Below, piece by piece: positions 46,200 through 58,308 of a stretch of 64,000 bases of DNA. The translations under genes and the position numbers were made by a program. Source of the DNA: Morella rubra (taxonomy: Eukaryota; Streptophyta; Magnoliopsida; Fagales; Myricaceae); the NCBI GenBank assembly GCA_003952965.2, contig CM025852.1, forward strand, positions 2,773,752-2,837,751, written 5' to 3'. The notes below the pieces were generated by a model. That model was not told the DNA's origin and searched no databases. It saw only the letters and a program-made list of their open reading frames with translations. The number at the start of each line of letters is the position of its first letter. Position 1 is the stretch's first letter.

Positions 46200-48258
46200 C
46201 AATAACAATCCAGTCCCCAGTCCCACGTTCATAAAGTTTTTGTCTTTTAGTCAAGACAAAGATCCTTTCAGTCCTACTCAAAAACTTACGTCGTCAGGGG
46301 ATGTACCCTAGAGCTTCCTGAAATAAATTCAGAGACGGTTGGAAAATGCAAAATATTATTTGCACCCCTTCTGAATTGCTGACATTTCCAATGATCCAAT
46401 TTCTGCAGGAAGCTATGAATTTTCTTGATTGTATTGTGGATGCGCAAGTTCACTCTCTTTGGAAAGTCCTTAATTCGGTGCTTCAATCACTCTCTGCGAG
46501 TCACCTTCCACAATAATCCTTTAGTGGTTCATATTCCCAGGTTCATAAAATTAAAATAGTACACTTTAGGGAGAGATCTGATAACATATATCTTTCACAT
46601 TAATAAATTTAATGAAAAATAAAACAAACAGAAGTCCTGGAATTTAAGGATCTGCCTTTGAATTGGATGACGTGACGAATTGGACGGCCGCGAAGATTAG
46701 AACAACAAAGGAGACTAGAGGACTCGTAGCCCAGTTTAATTTTCTGGATATATTTCTTGTGCAAGACTTGGACATCCTCCTCGTGTGCGCCAAAAGTACT
46801 ACTTCGGCACAGTGAAAATATTGGAACCCCAAACAAGTCAAACAATTAAAAATTTCCTGGTTTTAACTACATTTGTCTGATATTTTAAGGATACTGTGGA
46901 AGAAAAAGTAAGAAGAGATTGAGAGAAATTCTTAGTTTGTCTTAAAAGTTTTTGTTTTTTTTTTGAGTCATCTCTTATTCAATTCTTAAGTAAAGATTAA
47001 TGGCGGGACAGAAGATTATCTTACGGGCATCTGGTTCTCCATTTTCTTCTTTCAGTTAAAAATGATGAGATGAGGAAAAGGCCGCATGCAGATATATTAC
47101 TCTTTGTTTGGGTAAACCCCTTTAAAAGCTTTCCCGGCCCGAGCACATTATAATGGCAAACCGTTAAACTGTTCTTATCGCAAATGCATGTCTAAGTGGG
47201 AGTGTTTTTCCTTGACATGAAAGGTCGGCTAGATGCACGAAATTTTTCACTGTTGACACAGTATATATAGTACTGTTCAGATGCACGAAATTTATTCTGG
47301 ATGGACTGATTAAGCACATGGTTCACTAGAGGAAATACCCGCCTCAGCCACGCGGTAAGTTGAGGACGTGGGTAAAGCGCAGACTTCTTCCACTACTCAG
47401 CCAAACTCGTCGAAGTTGAAGATTCACAGCTCGACCGCAAGTCAGCGTCGGCTTCCTGGTCGGCGAATGTCCAAATCGAAATTACTGTAGTGCTTATATA
47501 ATTCTTATTTCCAACTCCACACTACATCGACGAACCAGCCGTCGTGAGTGCCTTGGTAACCCAGTCACCTTTCCTCCACCGCCTGGGTCTGTCAAGAAAA
47601 ATCCCAGAGCCGACGAAGGTGGTCGTCGCCAACGATTTTTTAGTGCGATATTTATGCCGACCATAATCTTCTTGCTCGTCAAGGATCTCCGGTGAAAAAA
47701 TTCGGGAAAGTCGCAGCTCAGTCGAAATCTCAGAAACCTGGGATCATTCTGCCAAAGGTCTCTGTGATTTGGGTATAACTCGGTTGCTCCATCAGACAAA
47801 GATGAACTTTTTCAGGCAAGGGTTTTTTTACTCTCTGTGATTTGGAAATAAGTTGACGATATATGTTCCGAATTTGCAAGATTCTTGCCTTTCACAATCT
47901 TTGTTTGTCTTCTCTCCTAAATTAAGCAATTTACCGTGGAGTCCGGAGGGAAACTCTGTTCTTGTTCTGTTTTCCATGCCTACCAAAGGTATGTTTTTTC
48001 GTCTAGGAAATGTTAAATTTGTATATGTGAACAATGGTTTTTAAGGTATGAAAGATGCTGTAAGTGAATCAATCAAGTAAACATCTAAAGAATAAGCTGA
48101 AGAAAATTTGCTTCGTTATTTCAGAGAATGATTTTTGGATGGAAGACCTTTAAACTCGTTGACTGTTTGCAACTTTGAGTCAGTTTACTTGCTAATTTGG
48201 TATCTGTATTTTGTTGCAGTTCCTTTCCATACGATTTCACACTGGCTGCTAGGAAGAA
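46200..48258. other. Intergenic DNA
   Basis: 46620-46890 matches 361-560 and 55600-55800 (GGACTCGTAGCCC, TGCAAGACTTGG), again part of the TLP downstream unit. 47340-48050 is less AT-rich and has exon-like pieces on both strands (an open frame at 47494-47799, minus) but no recognisable family. Confidence 0.5.
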
Positions 48259-48946
48259 CGTTGGTGTTCTTTTTATCCATTACTCAGATAGAAAGCTCTA
48301 GGGATTGATGATTTCCGAAAAATTCCTAATGGTGTCAATGGTAATCATCAAAATTGGTACTTAACTTTTCTAAAATCATATAAACTTATCTGAGAAATTA
48401 TCTGGGGCCAACTTATGCTATTCTACTTTTTAATTATTCTCTATGTGGTGATGGGAATCTGTAGGTATTGAGGAGAGAATGCATTTGGTATGGGATATTA
48501 TGGTGGTAAGCAGCAATAGATTTCCTGCTTGTTTGCATATAAATAGCTCCATAAAAAAACTGCTCTATAAATGCTCCTTTTCTCTGACTCATTTGTTATG
48601 CAGGAATCTGGCCAAATTTCTGTCACTGATTATGTTCGGATAACAAGCATAGAATAGTATACTATTTCTCTGACTGTTTAGATAATGCAAGATCCCTTTG
48701 TAAGTTTTATTTGGCGTTCTTAGATAAGAAATCTTAGATAGTGCCAATATTATGTCAAATTGAACTCACTATCTTCATCTTTAATTTAGTGCCAGAATCT
48801 TCAATATATATCCAAGAAAAGGAGCAATTCTTCCCGGTTCTAATGCAGATGTAATCATACTCAACCCAAACTCAAGCTTGGAAATAACTGCAAAGTCCCA
48901 CCACTCCAGATTAGATACACGTGTCTACGAGGGCAAGAAAGGAAAG
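48259..48946 (+). pseudogene. Dihydropyrimidinase gene fragment, introns retained
   Basis: Four exon-like pieces read as the C-terminal part of plant dihydropyrimidinase, the second enzyme of uracil/thymine catabolism, which opens the dihydropyrimidine ring. 48259-48340 ends GIDDFRKIPNGVN at a GT; 48465-48505 reads IEERMHLVWDIMV between AG and GT; 48604-48648 reads ESGQISVTDYVRITS; 48790-48946 reads RIFNIYPRKGAIL, ADVIILNPNSSLEITAKSHH and VYEGKKGK before GT. The first piece has a small insertion that brings in a TAG, codons are missing at the third junction, and the N-terminal two thirds, with the metal-binding residues, is absent, as is a recognisable last exon. It is therefore a genomic fragment, not a retrocopy. 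Its source gene is elsewhere. Confidence 0.85.
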
Positions 48947-51900
48947 GTAATCTTGGTGTATGATCTAGTTGATTTGCAAATAAACTATCACTTGCAGAAT
49001 AGGTAGCAACTTTAGCAAGAGAAAGATCTGCTATGACATAGAGATTCAATTCTTCTTTGTTTGCACCTCTAATTTGTAGACACAACAACATGTAATTTGG
49101 AATCTATATTTTGTGATCCATGATAAAGAACTCTTATCATGCAGGCTCAAGTTAGGCATCACAGATGAAAATTGAGCTCTGATTTCTCAAGTCTATAATT
49201 CAAGGCCAAAGGAAACAGAGGCTGCTATATATACAAGAGATTTGATTCGGACCATTACATGAACTACTGAGCCAACTCATCTTTACGTCTAATGAACAAT
49301 TTTTTTATCTTCCTTTTTTCTTGTGATTTTGTTGTCTAATTATTTCGGAGAGGTTTTTTTCCTTAAAAGTATCCAGTGTAAAATCCCAGAACCAATGGTC
49401 TCTCTTAGTGCAAAAGTCTTCAGAGCACCATATGTAAGATAACAATTACAGTACTGATTGTAGAGTTTTCTACCAGCTTTCACTTTCCATCTTGTTGGAC
49501 ATTTTGTCTTTATGTATCAGAAAGATTACACCTGTTCTACAAGCAATTTGGCAAATTATATCATAAATTCCCATTTGGATAATGTCAATTGCACTTGTTA
49601 AGTACTGGACAAAGAAAATAAACTGGAGAAAGTACTAAAAAAAAAGGGATAACTATAACTGGACAAGATCCAATGTGCCTCACCCAAATAGTTTGCAGCA
49701 ATCATACATGGATGGAGCTGGGGGGCATATACAAATGTTGATTGTCAAGTCCAAAATTTCTTGTTATATCCTGGCCCCAAAAATCCCCTGTTTATAAAGT
49801 ACCACTAGAAATATAAAAATAGAAATGGGTCAAATAAGAAAGTAGTACACTCCAAAATGCCGTGAGTTTCTCCTACACCTGTGTAAGTATTTACAAACAA
49901 CAACTGACTCAAGCAGCCAAAACTAACAAAAATACTACCACCATCACCCAATAATTAACGCATTTATAAGGACGGACCTATATATTCAGGTAAAATGAGG
50001 AATAGTGCATAATGGGAGGCCATAACTAATTATATTTATTTGAATTCCCTAGGAAAATTGCAGCAACCCAAAGTCAACTTGCAATCCCAAAATAATATCT
50101 TTATTTGAATTCCATAGCAGGTGCAGTATTTTTTATATATATATATATATATATAGTAGACACATTAAATGGGATAAAAGACATGAAAGGGATGAAGGAT
50201 CCAATTAGAGAAATGAAAGAAAGAGTTGCCGCCCGTGAAAAAAAGAAAAGAGGGGATGATATTTGGGCTTTGGGCGGGAAAGAGATGCCGCCCGTGAAAA
50301 CAATACAGAAAGTTACTTTATGGCCAGCGGTAACTTTTGAAAGCTGGTATCACTTGAAAGCTTAGATTTTTACAACTCTCACTCCTAAACTCAGTTCGCA
50401 AAGTCGTCAGCCATCGTCTACAACTGGGGGCTCAGTCCCTGCTATAGGTAAATTCACATAGGTTGGGCTCCCTATTTTAGGAAAATTCATAGAAGAAACT
50501 CTGTCGTCATTCCTTTTTTTCGGTTGCAGAGAGGTCTCTTTTGTAAACTGAATTGCTTGGTCAGTCTAACAAGTGATGCTCATTCCTTATCTTTGGTTTG
50601 TCGATATGTTTGTCTCGGGTATTTTGTTAAATGCTATGCTAAGATTGCAATACTTTAATTTTGCCAAAGCAGTTCAATGAACCACTTTCTGGGTATTCAG
50701 CTGTCCATTTTTTGTGTTTTTAGTTACTGTTTGTTTTGTCATTATTCGGTTCTTGTCGTTTGAATTATTATATTTTGTCTTGCTTGTATAGAGGATATAT
50801 TGTTAGTACTCTTCATCACACATGTTTCAAAGTCCTGTTACCTAGTTCTAAATTTCATAAAGCTACGATTCTGGTGAACATTGGGTATCTTGGAATTATG
50901 CTTCAAAGGGATTTAGTGCTCTAGTGGGAGTAACATCCTAAAATTCTAAGCTGGAATTTTCTATTATTGTGTACTTTTGTTGGCTTTTCTGATTGATGAG
51001 GTAGTGTATGAGGTTGAAAATTATAGCACCTTTTCTAGGTTATGATACTCAGTATCCGCATCAGTAGCTAGTCACATACTTCTGTTATATTAGGATTGTC
51101 TATTCTTGATGCTCTTAGACTTGAATTTTCTCTCTCTCCCCCTTTTTTCTTGAGAAATTGTGTGCCTTTAGAATAATACGCAGCTCATATGAAACATCTA
51201 TCTTGTTAAGTAGACATGATGCTTATTAAGTAGCCTGGGATGTTTCACTTGTCTCATTAATTCCTTGACTTAAAGCGGAGGTTTTCCTGCAATCAAGTTT
51301 CCTTTGTTTGGGTAATGAGAACTTGCTTATCTCTGGAACTGGCAAAGATAAACAAAATAATGTCGTGAAATAATTGTTGACAGGGGAATAAATTCCAACT
51401 TGGTAAATTTCAAATTGTCGTTGTGGCTGTTGAACTATATATCTGCATCTCTAGTTATGTGATTATACCCTTGTTTCATCAATTCCAAAATAATGTTGCG
51501 ATATAAAATCCACTGAATTATCCCTAGTATTGGTTGGCAGTTTTGTTGTTGACTTTTCTGGCTCAAGTGATCAATTTCGGCTTCTCTGAGGAAATCATTG
51601 ATTGTTGTGTCCAAGAAGATTGAGTCAGCTAAAAAGAGTACCATTGAGCTTACCTGCGGCCTGATTAATATAGTCAAAATATAAATGCATGTGTTGTCAA
51701 CTAACATGCACAAATAATCAACTAAAAGCTTAGTCAATTCCTTATATAACTCATCTTGGTTTATCTTAAAATGGTACACTGAAATCACAGGTAGTAAAAT
51801 TCTGGTGACAGTAACACTGCAAATATGTAATGAGTTAATGCCTTGTGATTTATCTATTTGTGGTATTGGGGCTTATACATTCACTCGGAAATAGCAGTTA

Positions 51901-53950
51901 AAAATTTGTTAGGTAATGTCCAGGAGGAGATGATGAGCCTATTCACAAAGAGGGATCCCCTCAAGTCTAATTTGAAAGTGGCTGAAGAAGTGTTTCATGA
52001 AGGGTTGGGTCATAAATCTGGAGGCCTAGGCCGGTACTGTGGATGAATGAGGCATATGAAGAGCTTTTTAAAAGATATGTCTAAGGACCTTTATCCTTAA
52101 TTTCTGTATACTAGTAGCACACGTTTTTTTTTTGGCAAAACTGTAACTTTTCTAATATATATGGAATTGATATCTGCAAAAGTTTCCATCACCTCTTTGG
52201 GAGCTTATATAAGCCATGGACTTCGACTAGTTTTAGTTCTCTGTTTTATAGTTTATTTTACTCTATTATTCAAATTTACTCAGAAAAAAGGAGGTAGCTA
52301 TCATGTTGCTGGACACATTTAGACAACACTTTCCACCTACTCTTCCTCAAGCTACCATTTTTTGTTTTGGCATTTTTCTTCGAGTGCATGTATTTCAGAA
52401 GCATTCTTCCATGACAAGTCAATACCCACAAATTTAAAGCTAATTATAAATTCACTTCTTGTTGGTATTTAAATTATCTGCTGGAAATACCACTACGGTT
52501 TTCGGTATATGATCTGAGATGAACTCCTTGAATCAAGACAACATTTCTATGTGATGCAGCCAACATAGGAACAGAGGTTGGACACAAGTCTTTTTTTGTA
52601 AGTAGAGCAATGTGAATGTTTTGAACTGATAGGGTCAGATTGCTCAAGGAATTCAAGAGGATCAGCTGGTTACCTGTAGTTAGAATGCAGCTAGCCTCTT
52701 CACATTTTTAGTTTTTGTAAATCTAAACAAACTATGAAATTGCAAGTAAATATATGTGCTTCTATAAATCAGGTGCTCTGTTCGTTGAGTATATTTGTGC
52801 TCTGTATATCTCTGCTTGTGGAGAAGGCATTTAATTTTTTGATGGCCAGTGAAAGAAATAAACAAATGTAGGAAAATGCGAAATTGAAGAAATCAAATAG
52901 AGAACAATTGTAAACGATTATCTTGATAAATAAAAATGGAAATGCAAAAGAACAGAGGCCACCATGCACGTCGTTATAAAAGAACCTACTACGTGGGCAA
53001 AACTAAATCAGAAACAAATGTTGACGAGATCTGAAAATTCGTCTTGCCCATTGCCCACTGCATGCAGAGGTCAGCAAAACTCTTCGTTCCTGTCGTCGTT
53101 TGGTTAGTCCAGATTTGTGACCACCTTTTCGTTGTCTTGAGCTTGTCGACAAAGAAGCTAGCATCCTTCATGACATATTCATCGTCGGCGAAGGCAAAGG
53201 CGTCCTTGACGAGGTATACCGCATCGGTAGTGATGGCCTGCAACCTTAATGTCTCAATCAGTCGTCGGCAAAGGCAGTGGCATTCTTGGTCTCCTTTAAG
53301 TCGTTGGCGAGTGAGCAATGACGACCAGCTTGTCCTAATTGCAGGGACCCTTCATCGATGAATGCTCAGATGTTCTTCTAACGTGATTTCCCGTCGACGT
53401 AGCAACCGATTCCCGATGTGGCAAAAAGGTGGTCATGGCAGGCCAATGTTGACGCTACAATCTCGACCGAGCTTCAACAACTGAAAGTTGTGGCTAAAGA
53501 GCAACTCCCATGACTTTTGCCATTTCTGTCTACGGAAGCCTCCATCGGCAATGATCGATTTCCCTCGTGGTTCACTAAAAGTACCTCAGCCAGATTTTTC
53601 ATCTTTACTCAGATCAAGAAACAAATAAACCTCAGCTAGAATTTGTAAGAGCATCCTGATCATGTTTTGAATATAGGGTTGTTTTGTAGATGTAATTAAT
53701 TCCTGGGGTTATGTACTATAATCTTGTAGCTATGCCAATATCTACGCTGTCGTTTTAGACCGAATATATTCACGATATTCACTAAAAAAAAACATAAAAG
53801 CAAAAGAATGTCAGCTGTATTTACTTTCTGCAATAACTATCTATGTAAACTGCGAGATTAATGTAATGCAGCTTAAGAGTTAAGAGGTCCTGAAACGAAC
53901 ATCAAACAAAAACATGATTAGAACAAAATTAAGCACAAAAAACGAGACTT
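48947..53950. other. Long intergenic stretch without a recognised gene
   Basis: AT-rich. 50110-50365 has a purine-rich open frame after a (TA) run; 51900-52050 has a short frame (VQEEMMSLFTKRDPLKSNLK) and 52989-53318 (minus) an open frame with DKLKTTKRWSQIWTNQTT; none matches a family I can name. 53000-53600 is richer in GC (CGTCGGCGAAGGCAAAGGCG) than its surroundings and may be a decayed gene or element. Confidence 0.45.
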
Positions 53951-53952
53951 TG

Positions 53953-53969
53953 TTGACCATTTATTGACT
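53953..53969 (+). promoter_or_regulatory. Two W-box cores upstream of TLP copy 4
   Basis: TTGACC at 53953 and TTGACT at 53964, in a block (TTGACTTGTCTTCAAG) similar to that of copy 2. Confidence 0.4.
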
Positions 53970-54139
53970 TGTCTTCAAGTCAAGCTATAGCCTTAAAGAT
54001 AAATTAAGCAGCATGTACAAATTTTCCAAAACACACTTGACCGGCAATAGTAACTTCCATACGCGATAATGCCTGTAGCTTCTATACTAATTCTAGCTAG
54101 TACACCAGGGACATCCCACATCCAAGACAAAGCTAGCCC

Positions 54140-54149
54140 TATATAAACC
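54140..54149 (+). promoter_or_regulatory. TATA box of TLP copy 4 (pseudogene)
   Basis: CTATATAAAC, still intact about 65 bases before the former ATG, so the pseudogene could be transcribed. Confidence 0.75.
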
Positions 54150-54213
54150 CTTACCCATCTGCTCACAGACACAACACAAACCACTAGAGATTAGCATAGA
54201 ACTGATCCCCAAA

Positions 54214-54892
54214 ATGAGCATCTCCAAAACCCTGTCCATTTTTTACTTCCTTTCAATCACGTTCTGCTTTGCCCTATCCCATGCAGCTAGATTCTCTATA
54301 ATAAACAATTCCCTTTCACGGTTTGGGCTGGGGCTGTGCCCGGTGGAGGCAGGCAGCTGAACGCACGCGGTGGAACATGGATCCTTGATGTTAGCCCCGG
54401 CACCACAGGGGCCCGTATTTGGCCAAGAACTGGGTGTAGTTTTGATGGGTCTGGACGTGGCAGATGCCAAACCGGTGACTGTGGCGGGCTTCTCCAATGC
54501 CAAGCTTATGGGGCACCGCCGAACACGCTTGCCGAATATGCACTAAACCAATTTAACAATTTAGATTTCTTTGATATCTCTCTTGTTGATGGGTTTAATG
54601 TTCCTATGGAATTTAGCCCTACGTCCAACGGGTGCACCCGTGGAATAAGATGCACAGATGATATCAACAGACAATGCCCAATGTGTTGAGGGCTCCCGGT
54701 GGGTGTAACAACCCTTGCACTGTGTTTAAAAGCAATCAATATTGTTGCAATTCTGGAAGCTGTGGACCTACTAATTATTCCAAGTTTTTCAAGGATCGTT
54801 GCCGCGATGCTTACAGTTACCCCAAGGATGACCAAACTAGCACATTTACGTGCCCTGGAGGGACTAACTACAAGGTCGTGTTCTGCCCTTGA
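54214..54892 (+). pseudogene. Thaumatin-like protein pseudogene, copy 4
   Basis: The leader MSISKTLSIFYFLSITFCFA and the rest of the gene align with copies 2 and 3 from end to end. One base is missing at about 54308-54311 (the codon after NN, where the first cysteine of the family should be), and another at about 54676-54680 in the CPNEL segment, where TGA appears. Between them the middle ([17 protein letters not shown], thaumatin signature [16 protein letters not shown]) is open in a second frame and after it the end ([13 protein letters not shown]...NYKVVFCP) in a third. The two lesions do not compensate. Promoter block, TATA (54140) and poly(A) signal (54947) are intact, so inactivation looks recent, or one lesion could be a sequencing error. 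Confidence 0.92.
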
Positions 54893-54946
54893 AGCAGATC
54901 GAGAGACAAGGAACTAGCCAGTACCCTATGGTCTACGTATGATGTA

Positions 54947-54953
54947 ATAAAAG
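54947..54953 (+). terminator. Poly(A) signal of TLP copy 4
   Basis: AATAAAA in GATGTAATAAAAGC, 55 bases after the former stop codon. Confidence 0.55.
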
Positions 54954-55237
54954 CTTAATATTGGGCTTTGTGAGCACATGTAGTAGTGTTCAAAAGCTAT
55001 CCTATGTATTAAGCTAGCTCAAGCAGCAATAATCTCTCTATGAAAGACGAAAAGTATTATTAATGTGCATGACCTCACTTATATTATACCATGCATCTTT
55101 CTTTTTTTGCTCAAAATCTCATTTATTTTGCCTCGCGCTTAACTCATCATGCCCTAAAAAACATTTTTGCTACTCTCCATTTTCATCCTCATATTTTTGA
55201 TCATTGTTTCTGGCGGTTACCATTTCAGGCTGGTTTT

Positions 55238-58200
55238 TGGTCATATTCTGCCAACACCACAATAAATTTGTTTTTTTGAGACATATTTTTTTAGGACAAA
55301 AAAAATGCATCTAAAAAATTTGAAAAATTTTGAATTCATCACAAAAGACTCTAAAATTTATTTATTTTCGGGACGGATTTTAAATTGGTTCCAAAAAAAA
55401 TTATGTCGCGGGCCAGAACCATTTTTGGGATGAATTTTTTGGAACGTAATCGCTAATTCGTTATAACACATCAATGTTATTGTTCAAACAGTAATGTTAA
55501 TTCGTTAGAACATGTTAATGTTTTTTCTTTCCAACGGTAATTAATAATGATGCGAACTAATTTGACCGCTGTACGTCATGATCAGGATTATAATTTAGAA
55601 CACCGAAGGAGAGGACTCGTAGCCCGGTCTTCTGGATATATATGATCAAGGGCAAGACTTGGCTATTTTCCTCCTGTTCGTCAAAGTAGTGGTACCCCAA
55701 CCACATAAAACAATTACAGATTTTCTGGGTTTTACTACGTTTGACTGGTATTTTAAGTATAACGTGGAAGGAAAAATACGAAGTTGAAACATCCTTCATA
55801 CAATAGTCGCGAGGACGTACGTTCTATGACCTAAGAGTCAGTCCTGCTGCCTAAATATAGCCCAGGAAAATTAAACAATAGTGCGCCAGCAATGATATAT
55901 ATCATCCTAGCTAATTCAGATAAAATTCCACATAGATAGGGCGCGTGCGCGAGTCACCAACCCACGTCTTCAACTCTCCAATCCCAATCCCTTATGGAGT
56001 AAAACAGTAGTTAAGAATGCACAGGAGGAGGATATAAAGATGGCTTCCTTAATTTCTCGGGCGCACAAACGCAAACCACTAAAGTAGCTTAGGCCGTATT
56101 CCTATCGCCAAGTGTATCCAAGCCGTTGCGATTTTTTCCAGACACAGTACTGAATGTCGGCCAAGTGAGTTTCCATTTCCAAAACCAATGGCAAAGAAAT
56201 TGGGCACCCTTGAAATGATGGAATCCTAAATCATGTCAACAATATCCTTCAAGAGGATTCCTATGAATGGGAATTCACATTTTCCGCTGTGGAAAGTGGT
56301 GCACATTACATTTTTGTCAAATAGTGAAAATAACTCCACGGAATAATGTCGTAGGGCAAAGAGAAAAAGACTAGCGTCACTAGTCTCTCATAAACATGTC
56401 TTTTTGATAAGTCTTTTAAGTGGGACTAGCTTGACAACTTTTGATGAAGTATTGATACAACAGTTTTTCATAGGCCAATACGTGCGACTCGCAAGTGGGT
56501 ATGCTCATCACATTGTTGGTCGAGATACGAATTTCCGGACTTACTTTATACTTGGGGTGTGGAACAATTTATTAGCCCCCTATCGAGTTATATATTCCTC
56601 AACCAACATCATTGTGCTATTATGTCCATCCATCTCCGGATGAAAATTCTGATAAATATCTAGCCTACCCCCTTTATCATTTTTACTTTAAGATTCTCCA
56701 CATCAATTTACGAAGTTCATATTGCAACTGATAAGTTCTGATAGCATATTATTGCCTGCATTGACACTAATAGGAACAAAAAAATTGGATTTCCCAGTTA
56801 CTGACCTCTTTTTCTGTCCACCCAACTAAAGATCGCAATTGGAGCAATCTCACCAAAGGGAAATTAGGACAATGTTGATTACCAATAATGGAAGCTAACT
56901 CAGTCGTGATAGCTAGATAACGGTTTTATAAATTAAATAGATTGATTAATTCAGCATTAATTGGTCAAGACCATATGAGGGAAGGTTCTGTTAAGAATCA
57001 CAAATGTGGAGAAAAGAGGAAACTTTCATTAACTGAGAATGTGCTCTGTTTACAACTTCGGTTGCTTAATATACAGAAAGAGAATAACAATTACAATATG
57101 TTACACCAAACTGAAAATGTAAACTAACTTCCAGTGTGTGACTTCCAGCTTAGTACTATCATTAATATTCTCCCTCAAGATGGATGATATATATGTTTAG
57201 TAATCCCAGCTTGCCTACAAAATGATTAAACTGAGCTAAGCCCAATGCCTTGGTTAACACACCTGCAATCTGGTGTTGAGTATTAACATGTAAAATTCGA
57301 ATCAAACCAGCTTGCAATGTTTTTCTTATAGTGTGAAAATCCACTTCAATATGTTTGGTTCGTTCATGGAACATCGGATTGGCAGTGAAAATCCACTTCA
57401 TGCATGTGTTGTTTTGATGATTTTGAATGAAGTTATGAAGTTATATGTGATTTTGTTACTGATCTATATTTTAATGCATGTTGTGATTATATTATTTCAG
57501 TTATGATGACTCAAATCATTAGATCTAAGGATTATAGCACATGAACATCACATGAAATGGAAAAAATTAGGACTTTTTAGTGAAAGACCCTTGCTGTCCA
57601 AAACGTCCCCATGAAATCCTTGGTTTTGCATGAAAATTGGTGGATGTGTAGTATATGGTTACAGTAGATCCCAGTAAAAATTTCAGCTCAATCGAAGGTG
57701 GGGAGAAGGTCGAAATGCCCCTGGATGTCTCTAAGGGCAATTTCGGCATTTCACACAAAACGTTAGGGTAAAAAGGCCCGAACGGGAAAAATAATTTTTT
57801 GGCTGTGTAGAGCATGAAAAATAGAGGGGGAAGCCCAAATTTGAGTCCAAACCGAGTAGAATTAGGGGCTCAAATTACAAAGTCCGTTTAGCGGCCAAAA
57901 TGGACTTTAATCCCGTTAACTTTAAACAAGCCCAGTAAGCCTTAAAACCTTAAGGATATGCTCAATAGGGTCTAATGAGGTTCAAGAGGTCCTCACTCAT
58001 AAATTTTAGTGAAGATTTTCAATTGCTTAATAATTTATATGATTAATTCATTATTAAGCTAAATAAAAAGAAAATGGTTATTAATTCTTATCGAAGGAAG
58101 GACGTTTAATATTAATCTTAGTCCTAAATTCTATTAGAACATAAAAATTACATAATTATTATGTACTAATATATCATTTCCTCTTTAATGTTTTATTAAA

Positions 58201-58300
58201 GTCCAAATTATCGTCTTTGGTGAATAATTTATCGGTGATGCATATCATAAGTCATGCTGCATTAACATATCATGGGTATGGAGTACTATTGACCGAAATG
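55238..58300. repeat. Right copy of the 3-kb segmental duplication
   Basis: Same content as 1-3247: TLP downstream DNA, the truncated open frame (here 56404-56643), the copia remnant on the minus strand and LTR-like text. It breaks off at GACCGAAATGAAG (about 58290-58305), where the 3' end of the inverted TLP pseudogene begins. Confidence 0.9.
57162..57401 (-). pseudogene. Ty1-copia RNase H C-terminal fragment (duplicate)
   Basis: The twin of 2013-2237, with the same truncation and FHERTKHIEVD...HVNTQHQIAGVLTKALG motifs. It reads a few residues further before a stop. The adjoining LTR remnant begins at about 57166 and extends to lower coordinates. Confidence 0.75.
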
Positions 58301-58308
58301 AAGCTGCT

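Noticed and set aside
47494-47799. 101-codon minus-strand frame, possible gene 5' end
   Set aside because: Compositionally plausible but no motif, no conserved neighbour and no matching plus-strand exon chain; it could be a decayed first exon of the dihydropyrimidinase fragment's neighbour, but I cannot support that.
52989-53361. Overlapping frames of 109 and 105 codons on both strands
   Set aside because: One may be an old coding relic, but neither shows a family motif; reported only as an unexplained stretch.
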